A stretch of 64,000 nucleotides of DNA. It comes from Gammaproteobacteria bacterium (GTDB lineage: Bacteria > Pseudomonadota > Gammaproteobacteria > Pseudomonadales > Azotimanducaceae). The first letter of the stretch is position 1, and each line of letters begins with the position of its first letter. Under the pieces are notes generated by a model that was not told the DNA's origin, searched no databases, and worked only from the letters and a program-made list of their open reading frames with translations. Where the stretch lies: assembly GCA_021773565.1 (NCBI GenBank), contig JAJFJZ010000020.1:186001-250000 (forward strand), given 5' to 3'. Positions 8,605-18,483 of this stretch are shown here, one piece after another. Position numbers and translations under genes: made by a program.

Positions 8605-9599
8605 TTGAATTTATCTGGCCGCTGTGTTTTTTAGTTCTGCCCGTTCCGCTTTTGATACGGCTTGTGTCCGGCTCAAACAGTCAGGCTGCGCTTTTTGTAC
8701 CGAACCTGAGCTACTTTTACGTGGATAGTACCCCCTCCCGCTCACCTTCTTCGGGCTGGAGGCTGATTCTTCTGTGGCTCGCCTGGTTTCTACTTATTTG
8801 TGCCGCAGCCCGACCCCAATGGGTTGGAGAGCCGGTAAATCTAAGCGTAAGTGGTCGGGATATGATTATCGCTGTAGATGTATCGGGTAGTATGAATACA
8901 GAAGATATGCAACTTAACAATCAGGCGGTAAATCGTCTGGTCGTTGTTAAATCGGTGGTTACCGAATTTCTGAATCGCCGTCAGGGAGACAGGGTCGGTC
9001 TTATTCTCTTTGGTAGTAATGCCTACCTTCAGGCGCCATTAACCTTTGATTTGAAAACAGTAAGCAAGTTTTTGATGGAGGCGCCGGTGGGAATAGCAGG
9101 TGGAAAAACCGCAATCGGGGATGCCATCGGCCTTGGTGTTAAACGTTTGCGGGAACGACCGGAATCTACCCGTTTACTAATCCTGCTTACAGATGGGTCG
9201 AATAATGTCGGGGAAATAGAACCCGTTAAAGCTGCCGAACTGGCAAGTCACGCCGGCGTTAAAATCCACACTATTGGCGTGGGCTCAGACGAAATGAGCA
9301 TGAGTGGGTTTTTGGGCGCATTCGGACCAAGGGTGGTGAATCCCTCCGCTGATCTGGATGAAGAAACACTCACCCGGATCGCAAAAGCTACAAATGGCAC
9401 CTACTTTCGAGCACACAACACCGAAGAACTAAGAAAAATATACGCTCTTATAGATGCATTGGAACCGGTAGAACAGGATCCGGAGATGTTCCACCCCACA
9501 ATTGCCTTGTTTATATGGCCACTGGGTACGGCGTGGCTAATTCTTGTTTGTCTGATGCTAAGTCTCGTCTATCGCGCCTCGCACAGGATGTATAACTGA
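8601..9599 (+). CDS. BatA-like VWA membrane protein
   Basis: This 332-residue protein has two N-terminal transmembrane segments (about 4-20 and 55-75), a periplasm-facing von Willebrand A domain with an intact metal-ion-dependent adhesion site D-V-S-G-S-M-N-T at about residue 93, and a C-terminal helix at about 300-325. This is the layout of BatA of the Bacteroides aerotolerance operon, which is conserved in many gammaproteobacteria. It overlaps the next gene by one base (TGATG), so the two VWA proteins are probably made in a fixed ratio. Confidence 0.9.
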   Translation: MIEFIWPLCFLVLPVPLLIRLVSGSNSQAALFVPNLSYFYVDSTPSRSPSSGWRLILLWLAWFLLICAAARPQWVGEPVNLSVSGRDMIIAVDVSGSMNTEDMQLNNQAVNRLVVVKSVVTEFLNRRQGDRVGLILFGSNAYLQAPLTFDLKTVSKFLMEAPVGIAGGKTAIGDAIGLGVKRLRERPESTRLLILLTDGSNNVGEIEPVKAAELASHAGVKIHTIGVGSDEMSMSGFLGAFGPRVVNPSADLDEETLTRIAKATNGTYFRAHNTEELRKIYALIDALEPVEQDPEMFHPTIALFIWPLGTAWLILVCLMLSLVYRASHRMYN

Positions 9600-11362
9600 T
9601 GGAAGCGTTGGAAGTCTTCAGTTTCGCAGAGTTTCATTTTTTACGCCCGTGGTGGCTGCTCGCTATCATCCCTGCGCTGATACTCGCCGGTATTTTTCTA
9701 AAGCAAACCCTCTGGCACACGGAATGGAAAAGCGCCATTCAACCTGAGCTACTTGAGGTTCTTCTGGAAGACGGGGGTAAGCGCAGCAACAGGTGGATTT
9801 CGGTGTTTACCGCGGCAGGTTTGTTACTTACTGCTCTGGCTCTGGCCGGACCGACCTGGAATCGACTGCCGCAACGCGTAGAACAGGCAAATGATGCGCT
9901 GGTGATAGTACTGGATTTATCCTACTCCATGTACGCAGAGGATCTCGCGCCTTCCAGACTGGTTCACGCGCGACACAAGATAGCCGACATTCTTCGTATG
10001 CGTGAGGAAGGTTACACCGCACTGGTAGTCTTTGCAGGTGATGCACATGTGGTAACGCCTCTGACGGACGATACAGACACCATAGAAAACCTTCTGTCAT
10101 CACTGCAACCTGGAATGATGCCGGTAGCTGGAAGCAATCCGCAATATGCGGTAGAACAGGCGCGCAACCTGATCCACAGTGCCAATCTTCTACAGGGCCG
10201 CATTCTGATACTCACCGATGGCATAAGAGACCCGCGTGACATCACACAATTTGCCAATCCCGACATTCCCATCTCCATACTCGGTATCGGCACTGCGGAA
10301 GGTGCGCCAATACCTCTGTCTTTCATGAATAGACCGGGTGAGTTTCTACCAGACGCACAGGGTCAAACCGTCATAGCCAAACTGGATATCAATCAATTGC
10401 GGACTACGGCAAATGCCAGTTATGGAAGATTCAAAACTTCAACTATTGGAGATGCAGATATACTCTATGTGTTGGATACGCAATTTGAGATTTCTGAAGA
10501 AACTGAAGAAGTAGACAGACAATTTGATGTTTGGGCAGACCGTGGTTACCTGCTCTTATTGTTTGTTATACCAATACTTGCTATGGGATTTCGTAGAGGG
10601 GCCCTGCTGGTTCTGTGTTTGGTTATACTTCCCTCGCCTGTACATGCATCAATGGTTGGGGATCTCTGGGACGGGCTCTGGCAAAGAAAAGACCAACAAG
10701 CCTATTCCGCTCTAAATGCTGGACAACCCGAACGTGCAGCCCAACTCTTCGAGCAATCAGACTGGCGCGCAACAGCAGACTATCGCTCTGGTGCTTTCGA
10801 CGCTGCTGCGCAAGCCTATGAAGCACTCGAACAAAAATATAATCAGGGCAATGCACTGGCAAAATTGGGCGATTACCAGGGCGCCATCTCAGCCTACGAA
10901 AATGTACTGAGCGCGAATCCCGATCATGAGGATGCATTGTTCAATAAACAGCTGGTAGAAAAACTCCAGGAACAAAAACAGCAGGAAGAATCAGAACAGG
11001 ACAATTCCGAGGAGCAACAAGAGTCCGAAGAGAACCAGGACTCAGACACATCCCAACAGGATTCTGATGGTGAACCGGGAGAAGAACAGGATGAAAACAC
11101 CGACCAGAATTCTGAGGAGGAAAATAGCGAAGAAGAAGAAAAGGAACAAAATCAGGAGCAAGGCAATGAACAGGAGGAGAAGCAATCAGAATCCACTGCA
11201 GATCAACAAAACCGCGACGAGCAACAGGAAGCAATGGAACAATGGATACGACGGGTGCCAGATGATCCAGGCGGTTTGTTAAAACGGAAATTTCAGCACG
11301 AAACCAACCAGAGATTGCGCCGTGGAGAATATCAGCGTAGTGGCTCGGAGCAGGTTTGGTGA
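9599..11362 (+). CDS. BatB/BatC fusion: VWA plus TPR membrane protein
   Basis: This 587-residue protein joins two proteins that are separate in Bacteroides. Residues about 15-330 are BatB-like: transmembrane segments near 17-33, 65-80 and 312-330 frame a VWA domain with the metal-site motif D-L-S-Y-S-M. Residues about 360-455 hold TPR units (Y-N-Q-G-N-A-L-A-K-L-G-D-Y) as in BatC. The remainder (about 455-560) is a low-complexity stretch very rich in Glu and Gln, and the end is basic. Fusions of this kind are common in gammaproteobacteria. The acidic tail may bind partners or cations. Confidence 0.9.
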   Translation: MEALEVFSFAEFHFLRPWWLLAIIPALILAGIFLKQTLWHTEWKSAIQPELLEVLLEDGGKRSNRWISVFTAAGLLLTALALAGPTWNRLPQRVEQANDALVIVLDLSYSMYAEDLAPSRLVHARHKIADILRMREEGYTALVVFAGDAHVVTPLTDDTDTIENLLSSLQPGMMPVAGSNPQYAVEQARNLIHSANLLQGRILILTDGIRDPRDITQFANPDIPISILGIGTAEGAPIPLSFMNRPGEFLPDAQGQTVIAKLDINQLRTTANASYGRFKTSTIGDADILYVLDTQFEISEETEEVDRQFDVWADRGYLLLLFVIPILAMGFRRGALLVLCLVILPSPVHASMVGDLWDGLWQRKDQQAYSALNAGQPERAAQLFEQSDWRATADYRSGAFDAAAQAYEALEQKYNQGNALAKLGDYQGAISAYENVLSANPDHEDALFNKQLVEKLQEQKQQEESEQDNSEEQQESEENQDSDTSQQDSDGEPGEEQDENTDQNSEEENSEEEEKEQNQEQGNEQEEKQSESTADQQNRDEQQEAMEQWIRRVPDDPGGLLKRKFQHETNQRLRRGEYQRSGSEQVW

Positions 11363-13119
11363 GAAAATACTCCACTTATCCGGCAGTGATGCTGTTGTTG
11401 GTTTGCACGCTGTTAAACCAGAATACCAACGCTGAACTTCAGGCCTTTGTTGATCGCTCGACCATACTTGAGTCTCAAACCATCGAACTAACATTGCGTT
11501 CCAGCGCTCAGGGCGATCCGGATTTTTCCGTTCTGGAGGAGCAATTCAGCATTCTGGGCACGCGAACCAACAGCCAGTATCAAAGTATTAACGGGCGCGT
11601 AAGTTCCTGGATCGACTGGACCCTCACCCTTGAACCAAAATCTACAGGGGAGCTTACAATACCTGCGCTAAGCCTGAATTCAGAAAGTTCCGAACCGATT
11701 AAAATACAGGTAAACGCTCTGGACCCCGAGTTGCGAACAGCAATTCAGTCCCTTGTTTTTTTTGAGACAGAAGTCTCTGCCGAAAGCGTTTACGTACAGG
11801 CACAACTTCTATTTACTCGAAAACTTTATTACGCACGTGGCGCCCAGCTCTATGGCGAAACTCCAGGTGTGCCCGAAATTAAAAATGCAGTAGTGAAAAC
11901 AATGGGTCCCGGTGCACCTGTATCTATCGATATTTACGGCCGCTCCTATACCATGATTGAACAAAAATATGCCATCTTCCCTGAACAAAGCGGACAGATG
12001 ACAATCCCCGCAGCGGCGGCAAGCGGCAATGTGCGTCTTCGTCCCCAACCGGGGTTTGTGGGGGGAAGAACGCGAGTTCGAGCGGTATCCGAAGCGCTCA
12101 ACATCACGGTAAAACCCATTCCGGAAGCTTATCCTGCGACCCAGCCCTGGCTACCGGCATCCGAAGTCAACATCATGGATGCATGGAGTGACCAATCTGA
12201 CAGTCTGGTCGTAGGCGTGCCGGTAACCCGCGTTCTAATGGTGCAATCCCAGGCTAACATCGGCTCCATAATCCCACCCCTGAAACCGGATTTTCCAAAG
12301 GCCGTACGTGCCTATCCACAAGCCCCGGAAATTTCCGAGCAGCTTATATCTTCTGGTCTGTCGGGACTTCGCAAGGAGTCATATTCCATTGCAGCACAAC
12401 GCAGTGGAAGTATCACGCTACCGCAAATCAGTTTAACCTGGTGGGATATCGATACCGATGAAGTCAAAGTCGCTACCGTCCCGGCCATAAACGTTCAGGT
12501 TGCGCTGAACCCCGATGCGCCAAACACGCTGATGCCGGATGAAGCGGTCGCCTCGCTGGAGACAGGTTCCGAAAACCCGGGAACCGGGACACCTCTACCT
12601 GACGAACCAACGCTGGAACAGGAACCTGGAAAGGCAAGCATGTCGAGGGTCTGGATCGCCCTGTTATTGGCAATTGTTATTGTTGCTGTGGCGATTATGC
12701 GCTTTCGTATACGTGCGAGGATTGGTCAACAGATCAAGAATTTGTTCCATAGCTATGCACACGGAGGAATTGATGCTGCTCGCGAGCGCAAACTTTTCAA
12801 GGCGCTGCAGTCCGGTGCATACAACGAAGACCTGCTGCTCTTTAAAAGCCGGATTGCCGAATGGCTCAGCCTTTATTACCACCTACCGGTTCATCAAGCG
12901 CTTGCCGTACTGGATCAGGACCAATCATCGCACCACTTACTGGTATCCCTGAACCGCAGTATTTACGCATCAGCAGCAACACAGGCAGACCGGGAAGCAA
13001 TCACGAAAGCGCTGCTGAATCTGCTTAAAAAACATCGCCGAAATGCCTTAAGCGCGGGCAAAACAGATAAAAACAGGCCGGGTACCCTTCCGGAGCTTTT
13101 CCCTATCGGGTCCCGTTAG
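11359..13119 (+). CDS. BatD-like protein
   Basis: The protein of 586 residues starts with a GTG overlapping the previous stop (GTGA). It has an N-terminal signal sequence (about residues 5-25), a long periplasmic part built of beta-sandwich-like repeats, a transmembrane helix at about 432-452, and a cytoplasmic tail. BatD proteins complete the Bat envelope complex. A Pro/Glu/Thr-rich linker precedes the helix. The stop overlaps that of pepN on the other strand by three bases, so the two operons converge with no room for a conventional terminator. Confidence 0.85.
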   Translation: MRKYSTYPAVMLLLVCTLLNQNTNAELQAFVDRSTILESQTIELTLRSSAQGDPDFSVLEEQFSILGTRTNSQYQSINGRVSSWIDWTLTLEPKSTGELTIPALSLNSESSEPIKIQVNALDPELRTAIQSLVFFETEVSAESVYVQAQLLFTRKLYYARGAQLYGETPGVPEIKNAVVKTMGPGAPVSIDIYGRSYTMIEQKYAIFPEQSGQMTIPAAAASGNVRLRPQPGFVGGRTRVRAVSEALNITVKPIPEAYPATQPWLPASEVNIMDAWSDQSDSLVVGVPVTRVLMVQSQANIGSIIPPLKPDFPKAVRAYPQAPEISEQLISSGLSGLRKESYSIAAQRSGSITLPQISLTWWDIDTDEVKVATVPAINVQVALNPDAPNTLMPDEAVASLETGSENPGTGTPLPDEPTLEQEPGKASMSRVWIALLLAIVIVAVAIMRFRIRARIGQQIKNLFHSYAHGGIDAARERKLFKALQSGAYNEDLLLFKSRIAEWLSLYYHLPVHQALAVLDQDQSSHHLLVSLNRSIYASAATQADREAITKALLNLLKKHRRNALSAGKTDKNRPGTLPELFPIGSR

Positions 13120-15851
13120 TCTGTGAGGGACTTGCTGATTAGCTCAAAAACATCCCTGGAAAGCGAACCGTTTTCACCCTCGTGGGCCTGCAGGTCCAGC
13201 AACACCGCTTTTATCACTCTCTGTCGTGATTTATCGTAACGTTTCCATCTCGTTAGCGGCGCCACCAAACGCGCTGCAAGCTGGGGGTTCAGGCTGTCAA
13301 GCTGCTTTATCCTTTCCGCTAAAAACCGATAGCCACTCCCATCCACATTGTGAAAATGTTGGTGGTTATGCACACTAAAACCGCCGTAAAGGCTACGCAA
13401 GCAATTGGGGTTCTTAAGATCGTAAGATTCATGCTGTTCCAGCTGCTCGACTTTTTGCAAGGCACCCGGTTCGGCACAAGTTGATTGCACGCTAATCCAT
13501 TGGTTTACTACCAGTTTGTATTGCTTCCAGCGTGTATAAAATTCATCCAGTAAAACGCTTCGTTCTGAATCTGCAATCCCGGGGCTCGATATCCCCAGTC
13601 GCAGACCCAGTAAGCGATCCGTGAGATTGTCCGAGTCATTTACCAGGGAATATACCAGCGACCTGACAATACCGGCATGTTCCATATCAGATGACACAGC
13701 CATATAAGACAGCGCAACTGCCTTTATTTTTCTACACGCGCTTTGCACACCACCGGGGACATAACTATCACTGGATGTATTGGCCAGATATAGCCTGTGC
13801 CAGTCGTCAAACAGGCGCTCTCCAAGCGTACTGCGCATACGCTTGCGTGCCACTGCTATTCCGTCTACGTCTATTATTGGCATTTGTTCATGCAAATAAG
13901 ACTCCTCCGGCGTTGTAAGCATACCGGCCAGCATGGCTTTGGCTTCACCATCATCCCTGGCTTTCAGGGATTGGGAGATTAGTTGGCTCACCAGCGCCAC
14001 CAGCGGCTCGCTAACCTGTGCTGAAGCAGGTGCATCGACGCCAGTTTTTCTGAGCGCTTCCAGTTCATCACAAAATATCCGGGTTTTTGCGTCCCAGCGC
14101 GCGAAACCATCACTGTCGTTAGCAGCAAGAAAATATAATTCCTGGCTATCCCGGGGGAAATCCACAATTATTGGCGCTGAATATCCTCTCAGCAAACTCA
14201 CGACCACATCTTCAGCCCCCTGCTCATCGGTGGTGGTGATATCCAGGCACGTTTCTGTCTCCTTTAAATGTAGCAGGCAGGATGAGGAAGCAGGATCAAG
14301 TACTATATCTGCATCACTGCTCAGCTCTATCCTGTTTATTCCGGAGCCAAGCAAGTCTTTCCCGTCTGCTCCCAAAAAACCCAGTCTTAACGGAATGTGA
14401 AAAGGTAATTTGGTCTGCTGACCCGGTGTCGGTGGACAATCCTGTTGGATAACCAGCTCAATCGCTGATGGGCTTTTTTTCTGCTGCACCTGAATACGTG
14501 GTGTTCCGGCCTGGTTATACCATCGCCTGAATCTTTGCAGGTCTACACCAGTCGCATCTTCCATGGCCTGAACAAAATCTTCAGTCGTCACAGCGTCACC
14601 GTCATGCCGGGCAAAGTATAAATCAGATCCGGCCCGGAATTGTTCTGCTCCCAACAGGGTATGAATCATGCGTACCACTTCAGCCCCTTTCTCATAAATA
14701 GTGGTGGTATAGAAATTTGAAATTTCAATATACGAGTCTGGACGAATGGGATGCGCCAGGGGACCGGCATCTTCAGCAAACTGAACAGTACGCAGAAAAT
14801 TTACGTCTTCAATGCGTTTAACCGTGCGCGAATTCATATCAGAACTGAACTCCGCATCCCTGAATACTGTAAAGCCTTCCTTGAGACTTAGCTGGAACCA
14901 GTCTCGACAGGTAACGCGATTCCCGGACCAGTTGTGAAAATACTCATGGGCAACCACGGCCTCCACGCGTTCATAGGCTACATCCGTAGCCGTGTCGGCA
15001 GACGCGAGCACACAGGAGGTATTAAAAATGTTGAGGCCCTTGTTCTCCATTGCACCCATATTGAAATCGTCTACCGCAACAATCATAAAATTGTCGAGGT
15101 CGTATTCCCTGCCAAAGACCTCTTCATCCCAACGCATAGCCCTTTTTAGCGCGTCCATGGCGTAGCCACATTGATCAATGTTGTGGGCTTCTGAATAGAT
15201 CCTGAGCGCAATTTTTCGATTCGAACCGGTGGTGAACTCATCCTCTAACAGGGCAAGATCCCCCGCCACCAGGGCAAACAGGTAACTGGGTTTAGGAAAA
15301 GGATCATGCCACGTTACCGCCAGGCGACCATCACTTTGCCGGTGCTCATTCACACGATTTCCGTTGGATAACATTGTTGGGTAACTCGTGTCATCGGCAA
15401 TAATAGTCGTGGTAAATCTGGAAAGCACATCAGGTCTGTCGGGGTAGTAGGTAATCTTGCGAAACCCTTCCGCCTCACACTGGGTACAATACATACCCGA
15501 TTTATACAAACCTTCCAGGGCGGTGTTTTTTTCAGGGTATATTCGCGTAACCAAACCCAGTTCACAGCTATCCGGCAGATTGAAAACTTCCAAATGATTG
15601 TCACTAACCTGGTATTCATTGTCACCCAGGGGCCGGCCATCAAGTTCAATTTTCAACAGCTGCAGGTCTTGTCCATCAAATACAATACCGGCGGCAGAAC
15701 TTTCATCCTTCGGATTTCGTCGTAATACCAGACGGCTGCTTACCTCTGTGCATTCCGGTTTAATGTCAAAATCCAGATGCGTTTCATCAACCAGGTACAC
15801 AGGTACCCGATATTCATCCAGCTTTATGGCAATGGGTTGTGCATCTTTCAT
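13116..15851 (-). CDS. pepN: Aminopeptidase N (M1 family)
   Basis: This 911-residue zinc aminopeptidase removes N-terminal residues from peptides in the cytoplasm. The substrate-binding G-A-M-E-N motif is at residues 266-270 and the zinc site H-E-Y-F-H is at 302-306 with Glu325. The C-terminal half has the all-helical Ig-like/DUF3458 layout of the proteobacterial PepN. It is about 40 residues longer than E. coli PepN, within the family range. It starts 17 bases after the stop of the DUF2797 gene, so the two form a leftward operon. Confidence 0.95.
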   Translation of the reverse strand: MKDAQPIAIKLDEYRVPVYLVDETHLDFDIKPECTEVSSRLVLRRNPKDESSAAGIVFDGQDLQLLKIELDGRPLGDNEYQVSDNHLEVFNLPDSCELGLVTRIYPEKNTALEGLYKSGMYCTQCEAEGFRKITYYPDRPDVLSRFTTTIIADDTSYPTMLSNGNRVNEHRQSDGRLAVTWHDPFPKPSYLFALVAGDLALLEDEFTTGSNRKIALRIYSEAHNIDQCGYAMDALKRAMRWDEEVFGREYDLDNFMIVAVDDFNMGAMENKGLNIFNTSCVLASADTATDVAYERVEAVVAHEYFHNWSGNRVTCRDWFQLSLKEGFTVFRDAEFSSDMNSRTVKRIEDVNFLRTVQFAEDAGPLAHPIRPDSYIEISNFYTTTIYEKGAEVVRMIHTLLGAEQFRAGSDLYFARHDGDAVTTEDFVQAMEDATGVDLQRFRRWYNQAGTPRIQVQQKKSPSAIELVIQQDCPPTPGQQTKLPFHIPLRLGFLGADGKDLLGSGINRIELSSDADIVLDPASSSCLLHLKETETCLDITTTDEQGAEDVVVSLLRGYSAPIIVDFPRDSQELYFLAANDSDGFARWDAKTRIFCDELEALRKTGVDAPASAQVSEPLVALVSQLISQSLKARDDGEAKAMLAGMLTTPEESYLHEQMPIIDVDGIAVARKRMRSTLGERLFDDWHRLYLANTSSDSYVPGGVQSACRKIKAVALSYMAVSSDMEHAGIVRSLVYSLVNDSDNLTDRLLGLRLGISSPGIADSERSVLLDEFYTRWKQYKLVVNQWISVQSTCAEPGALQKVEQLEQHESYDLKNPNCLRSLYGGFSVHNHQHFHNVDGSGYRFLAERIKQLDSLNPQLAARLVAPLTRWKRYDKSRQRVIKAVLLDLQAHEGENGSLSRDVFELISKSLTD

Positions 15852-15868
15852 ATTCTATTATTCCAAAA

Positions 15869-16693
15869 CTATATGCGTGATAGCTGCACGTGGTGAGCCG
15901 TGTGGGAGCGGACATTAAAAGCACCACTATCAAGGATGAGGTACTGTCCACGAATGCCCAGAAGTGTGCCTTGTATGGGTTCATCCGGTTTCAGCTTAAC
16001 GGTACGGGCCTTTTCCAGATATTGCGTAACGGGATAGTGAAACTCCAATACCTGCGCATCTTTTTCCCAAACCAGGTCCGAGGCAAATTTTTCGCGCAGC
16101 GGCTTGAAACTCTCAGCCGACTTTTCCCGAAGTTCGAGTGCCGCAGCCCGCATATCCAGGCGATCTGTATCCCGCGTTATCAGGTGACGCCAGTTAGATT
16201 TGTCCGAAACAAATTCAGTGAGGCATTTTTCCACACATCCCACTTGATACCTGCTAGCAGTTCGCATAAGAATGATTGCCTGTACAGCGCCCTGGTCCAG
16301 CCACCGGGTCGGCATTTGCGAGATACGCGTGATGCCAACCTTCAGGCCTGTCGAATTCGCGAGATACAATATGTGCGGTTGCATGCAAAATTTTTCACCC
16401 CACTCCGGTTCCCGACAGGTACCCTGCGCGTAATGGCAGCGATCCGGGCTCATTACACACAAGTCACACTGGGCAAGTTTTTTAAAACAGGGATAACAAT
16501 ACCCCCCCGCAAAGCTCTTTTTAGTAACACGTCCGCAATGTTGGCAGTTTATCCGACCCAAAAAAGCCAGCTCAATACGACTTCCCAACAGGGCATTCAT
16601 AGGCACACGCTCATCGCCCAGGGGCAAGTGATAGTTAGCCGGCGAGTGGTGCTCAACCCGCATTTTACTAATCGCGCCCGTACCCAGTATCAC
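15869..16693 (-). CDS. DUF2797 zinc-ribbon protein
   Basis: This 274-residue protein shows the DUF2797 pattern: G-T-G-A-I-S-K-M near the N-terminus, two cysteine clusters (C-Q-H-C-G-R, then C-Y-P-C-F, then C-D-L-C), C-H-Y-A-Q-G-T-C-R-E-P, and Y-L-A-N-S-T-G-L-K-V-G-I-T-R. The last segment resembles the GIY-YIG-type fold, and the cysteines suggest zinc binding. Function is not established. The GTG at 16693 is chosen because the family signature begins right after it. It is the first gene of the operon with pepN. Confidence 0.88.
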   Translation of the reverse strand: MILGTGAISKMRVEHHSPANYHLPLGDERVPMNALLGSRIELAFLGRINCQHCGRVTKKSFAGGYCYPCFKKLAQCDLCVMSPDRCHYAQGTCREPEWGEKFCMQPHILYLANSTGLKVGITRISQMPTRWLDQGAVQAIILMRTASRYQVGCVEKCLTEFVSDKSNWRHLITRDTDRLDMRAAALELREKSAESFKPLREKFASDLVWEKDAQVLEFHYPVTQYLEKARTVKLKPDEPIQGTLLGIRGQYLILDSGAFNVRSHTAHHVQLSRI

Positions 16694-16740
16694 GGCTGGT
16701 TTGCTCCCGAAGTGTATGAATATGAAAGACTAACATAGCA

Positions 16741-17481
16741 ATGAAAATTGCACGATCCAAGACCTCCAGCCAGAACATTGTTGTACAATGCTGTTTTTTC
16801 CAATGGAACATGCAGCACCGGATGCCTGTTAATTTTTCTCTGCCATTTTCTGCTGAACGAATCGCATCCCGCCTGCCGGTCATTGTATTGTTATTGTGTG
16901 TAATGCATCTGGTGGTGATGCTACTGCACTATCAGGTAACCGAGATTGACTGGCTGATTCGCGGTATGTTTGACCTGGATGAGGAACAGGGCTTTGGCAC
17001 CTGGTTCTCCAGTATTATATTGCTGCTGGCTGCATTGATACTTTTGCAACACGCTCAAAATCTGAAGCTGGATCAACAGGCAATGGTTGTCGCCTGGAGG
17101 ACTCTGGGACTTGGCTTTTGCTTGCTTTCCATCGACGAAGTGGTAGGAATGCACGAATCCCTGAATACCGCCATCGACATCAGCTGGGCAATACCCGGTG
17201 GGGTGATCGCTGTCCTGATCGGCATTATTTACATTCCCTTTCTTCTGCACCTGCCGCGAAACACCATGTGGTTGTTCATATTGAGCGGTGCACTCTATAT
17301 TGGTGGAGCCGTTGGAATTGAGCTTTGGACAGAGCCCTATGCGGAAGAGGATCTTCTTGACACACTCGCCTACAATCTGACAACGCTTGTAGAAGAGGGT
17401 CTGGAAATGTCAGGCGTGGTTATTTTTATCCGCGCGCTTTTACAGCACGTTACAGCCCATACCACATCGCATAAGCATTAA
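16741..17481 (+). CDS. Multi-pass membrane protein of unknown function
   Basis: This protein of up to 246 residues has about six hydrophobic segments, starting near residue 45. A conserved-looking polar cluster S-I-D-E-V-V-G-M-H-E lies in or beside a membrane segment near residue 130, and acidic residues follow in E-L-W-T-E-P-Y-A-E-E-D. The N-terminal 27 residues up to the methionine at 16822 are not membrane-like and may not be translated. I do not recognise the family. The buried acidic and histidine residues hint at metal or proton handling, but this is only inference. Confidence 0.55.
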   Translation: MKIARSKTSSQNIVVQCCFFQWNMQHRMPVNFSLPFSAERIASRLPVIVLLLCVMHLVVMLLHYQVTEIDWLIRGMFDLDEEQGFGTWFSSIILLLAALILLQHAQNLKLDQQAMVVAWRTLGLGFCLLSIDEVVGMHESLNTAIDISWAIPGGVIAVLIGIIYIPFLLHLPRNTMWLFILSGALYIGGAVGIELWTEPYAEEDLLDTLAYNLTTLVEEGLEMSGVVIFIRALLQHVTAHTTSHKH

Positions 17482-17497
17482 GAGGGAGATGCGAGGT

Positions 17498-18391
17498 TCA
17501 GGGGTGCAACTTTTTTCGATTCAATTTTACTATCATCAAACCAGCCAACAGGATGCCACTCACCAGACCTGCCCAATGTGCTGCATTTGCGATGTGCAAA
17601 TCCACTATTTCTGTAACACCGGTACTGTAGAGCACCAGAAAGACCAGCATTGCGATTAAAAACCCACGATTACCAGCCCATTCGCTGACATCGGGAAATG
17701 CCCATTGCATAACCAGTACAAAGCCAACCAGGCCATAGGCAATCCCCGACAGCCCGCCAAACAGAACAGCATTGGCAAAATAATATTGCACCAGATTGCT
17801 GCAAATGCCGATCGCCAGGAATCCCGCCAATATGAGTCCAGACCCCAATCTGCGCTCAAGTGGCCGCATCAGATAAATGACGATAACCAGATCAAAAACC
17901 AGGTGAAGCAGGGAAAAATGCATGAACACCGGGGTAATTAAACGCCACAACTGCATCGTAGCAAATGTCTGTGAAAGGGGTTCAAAGCCCAGAGTTGTAA
18001 GTGATTCCAGCGGCGGAGCAATGCTGAACCAGCGGACCACACCCGGATTCAACAGCAACATAATGCCCGATATTACCAGGGTGATTAACGAAACCAGCGT
18101 CGTTACGGGGCAGTTGACCGCGCTTTCCGCAATCCGGGCTTTCCATGCCGCGCTGCCGTCTGCCAGAACACTGGCACGGTCTTTGGAACTCATCGTGCTC
18201 CAATCCTGATACAGTTTTTTTACCTGGACCATGTGCTCGGATGTTGCCACCATTAAAAAGCGACCCTGCTCATTGGTAATAACCCGGTGGCGCAACTGGT
18301 GCTTCCACAGCAGCTGGCAAAACGCCGCCAGATCGACCTGATCGTCAACCTGAAAGCTGAATACGGCTTCCTTATTTTCCTGCTTATTCAA
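17498..18391 (-). CDS. glpG: Rhomboid intramembrane serine protease, GlpG type
   Basis: This 297-residue membrane protease has the N-terminal cytoplasmic domain of GlpG (residues 1-75) and six membrane helices. The catalytic dyad is Ser215 in G-G-L-S-G-I-A-Y-G and His272 in A-H-W-A-G-L-V-S-G. The membrane His163 is kept in H-F-S-L-L-H-L-V-F-D, but the Asn that forms the oxyanion hole in E. coli GlpG (H-I-L-F-N) is Asp167 here. It cuts membrane proteins near helix ends. It is not next to glpE or glpR. It is divergent from xdhC with about 90 bases between. Confidence 0.88.
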   Translation of the reverse strand: MNKQENKEAVFSFQVDDQVDLAAFCQLLWKHQLRHRVITNEQGRFLMVATSEHMVQVKKLYQDWSTMSSKDRASVLADGSAAWKARIAESAVNCPVTTLVSLITLVISGIMLLLNPGVVRWFSIAPPLESLTTLGFEPLSQTFATMQLWRLITPVFMHFSLLHLVFDLVIVIYLMRPLERRLGSGLILAGFLAIGICSNLVQYYFANAVLFGGLSGIAYGLVGFVLVMQWAFPDVSEWAGNRGFLIAMLVFLVLYSTGVTEIVDLHIANAAHWAGLVSGILLAGLMIVKLNRKKLHP

Positions 18392-18483
18392 TACTGCGTT
18401 CTCTCTTCACACTGCATATACTGCGTACCCTAACGGGACTATTACCTATTGCAAGCGTAACCGGCCAGGGAGAAGATAAGGGC

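Noticed and set aside
10948-11260. Possible tandem repeat array or CRISPR-like region
   Set aside because: It is low-complexity coding for Glu/Gln-rich protein at the end of the BatB/C fusion, with no regular unit.
7189-13119. VWA and MoxR genes as a possible defence or toxin system
   Set aside because: Order and domains match the widespread MoxR–Bat operon.
15890-16738. 282-codon plus-strand frame opposite the DUF2797 gene
   Set aside because: The opposite strand encodes a clear DUF2797 protein with zinc motifs; this frame has unlikely composition and is its shadow.
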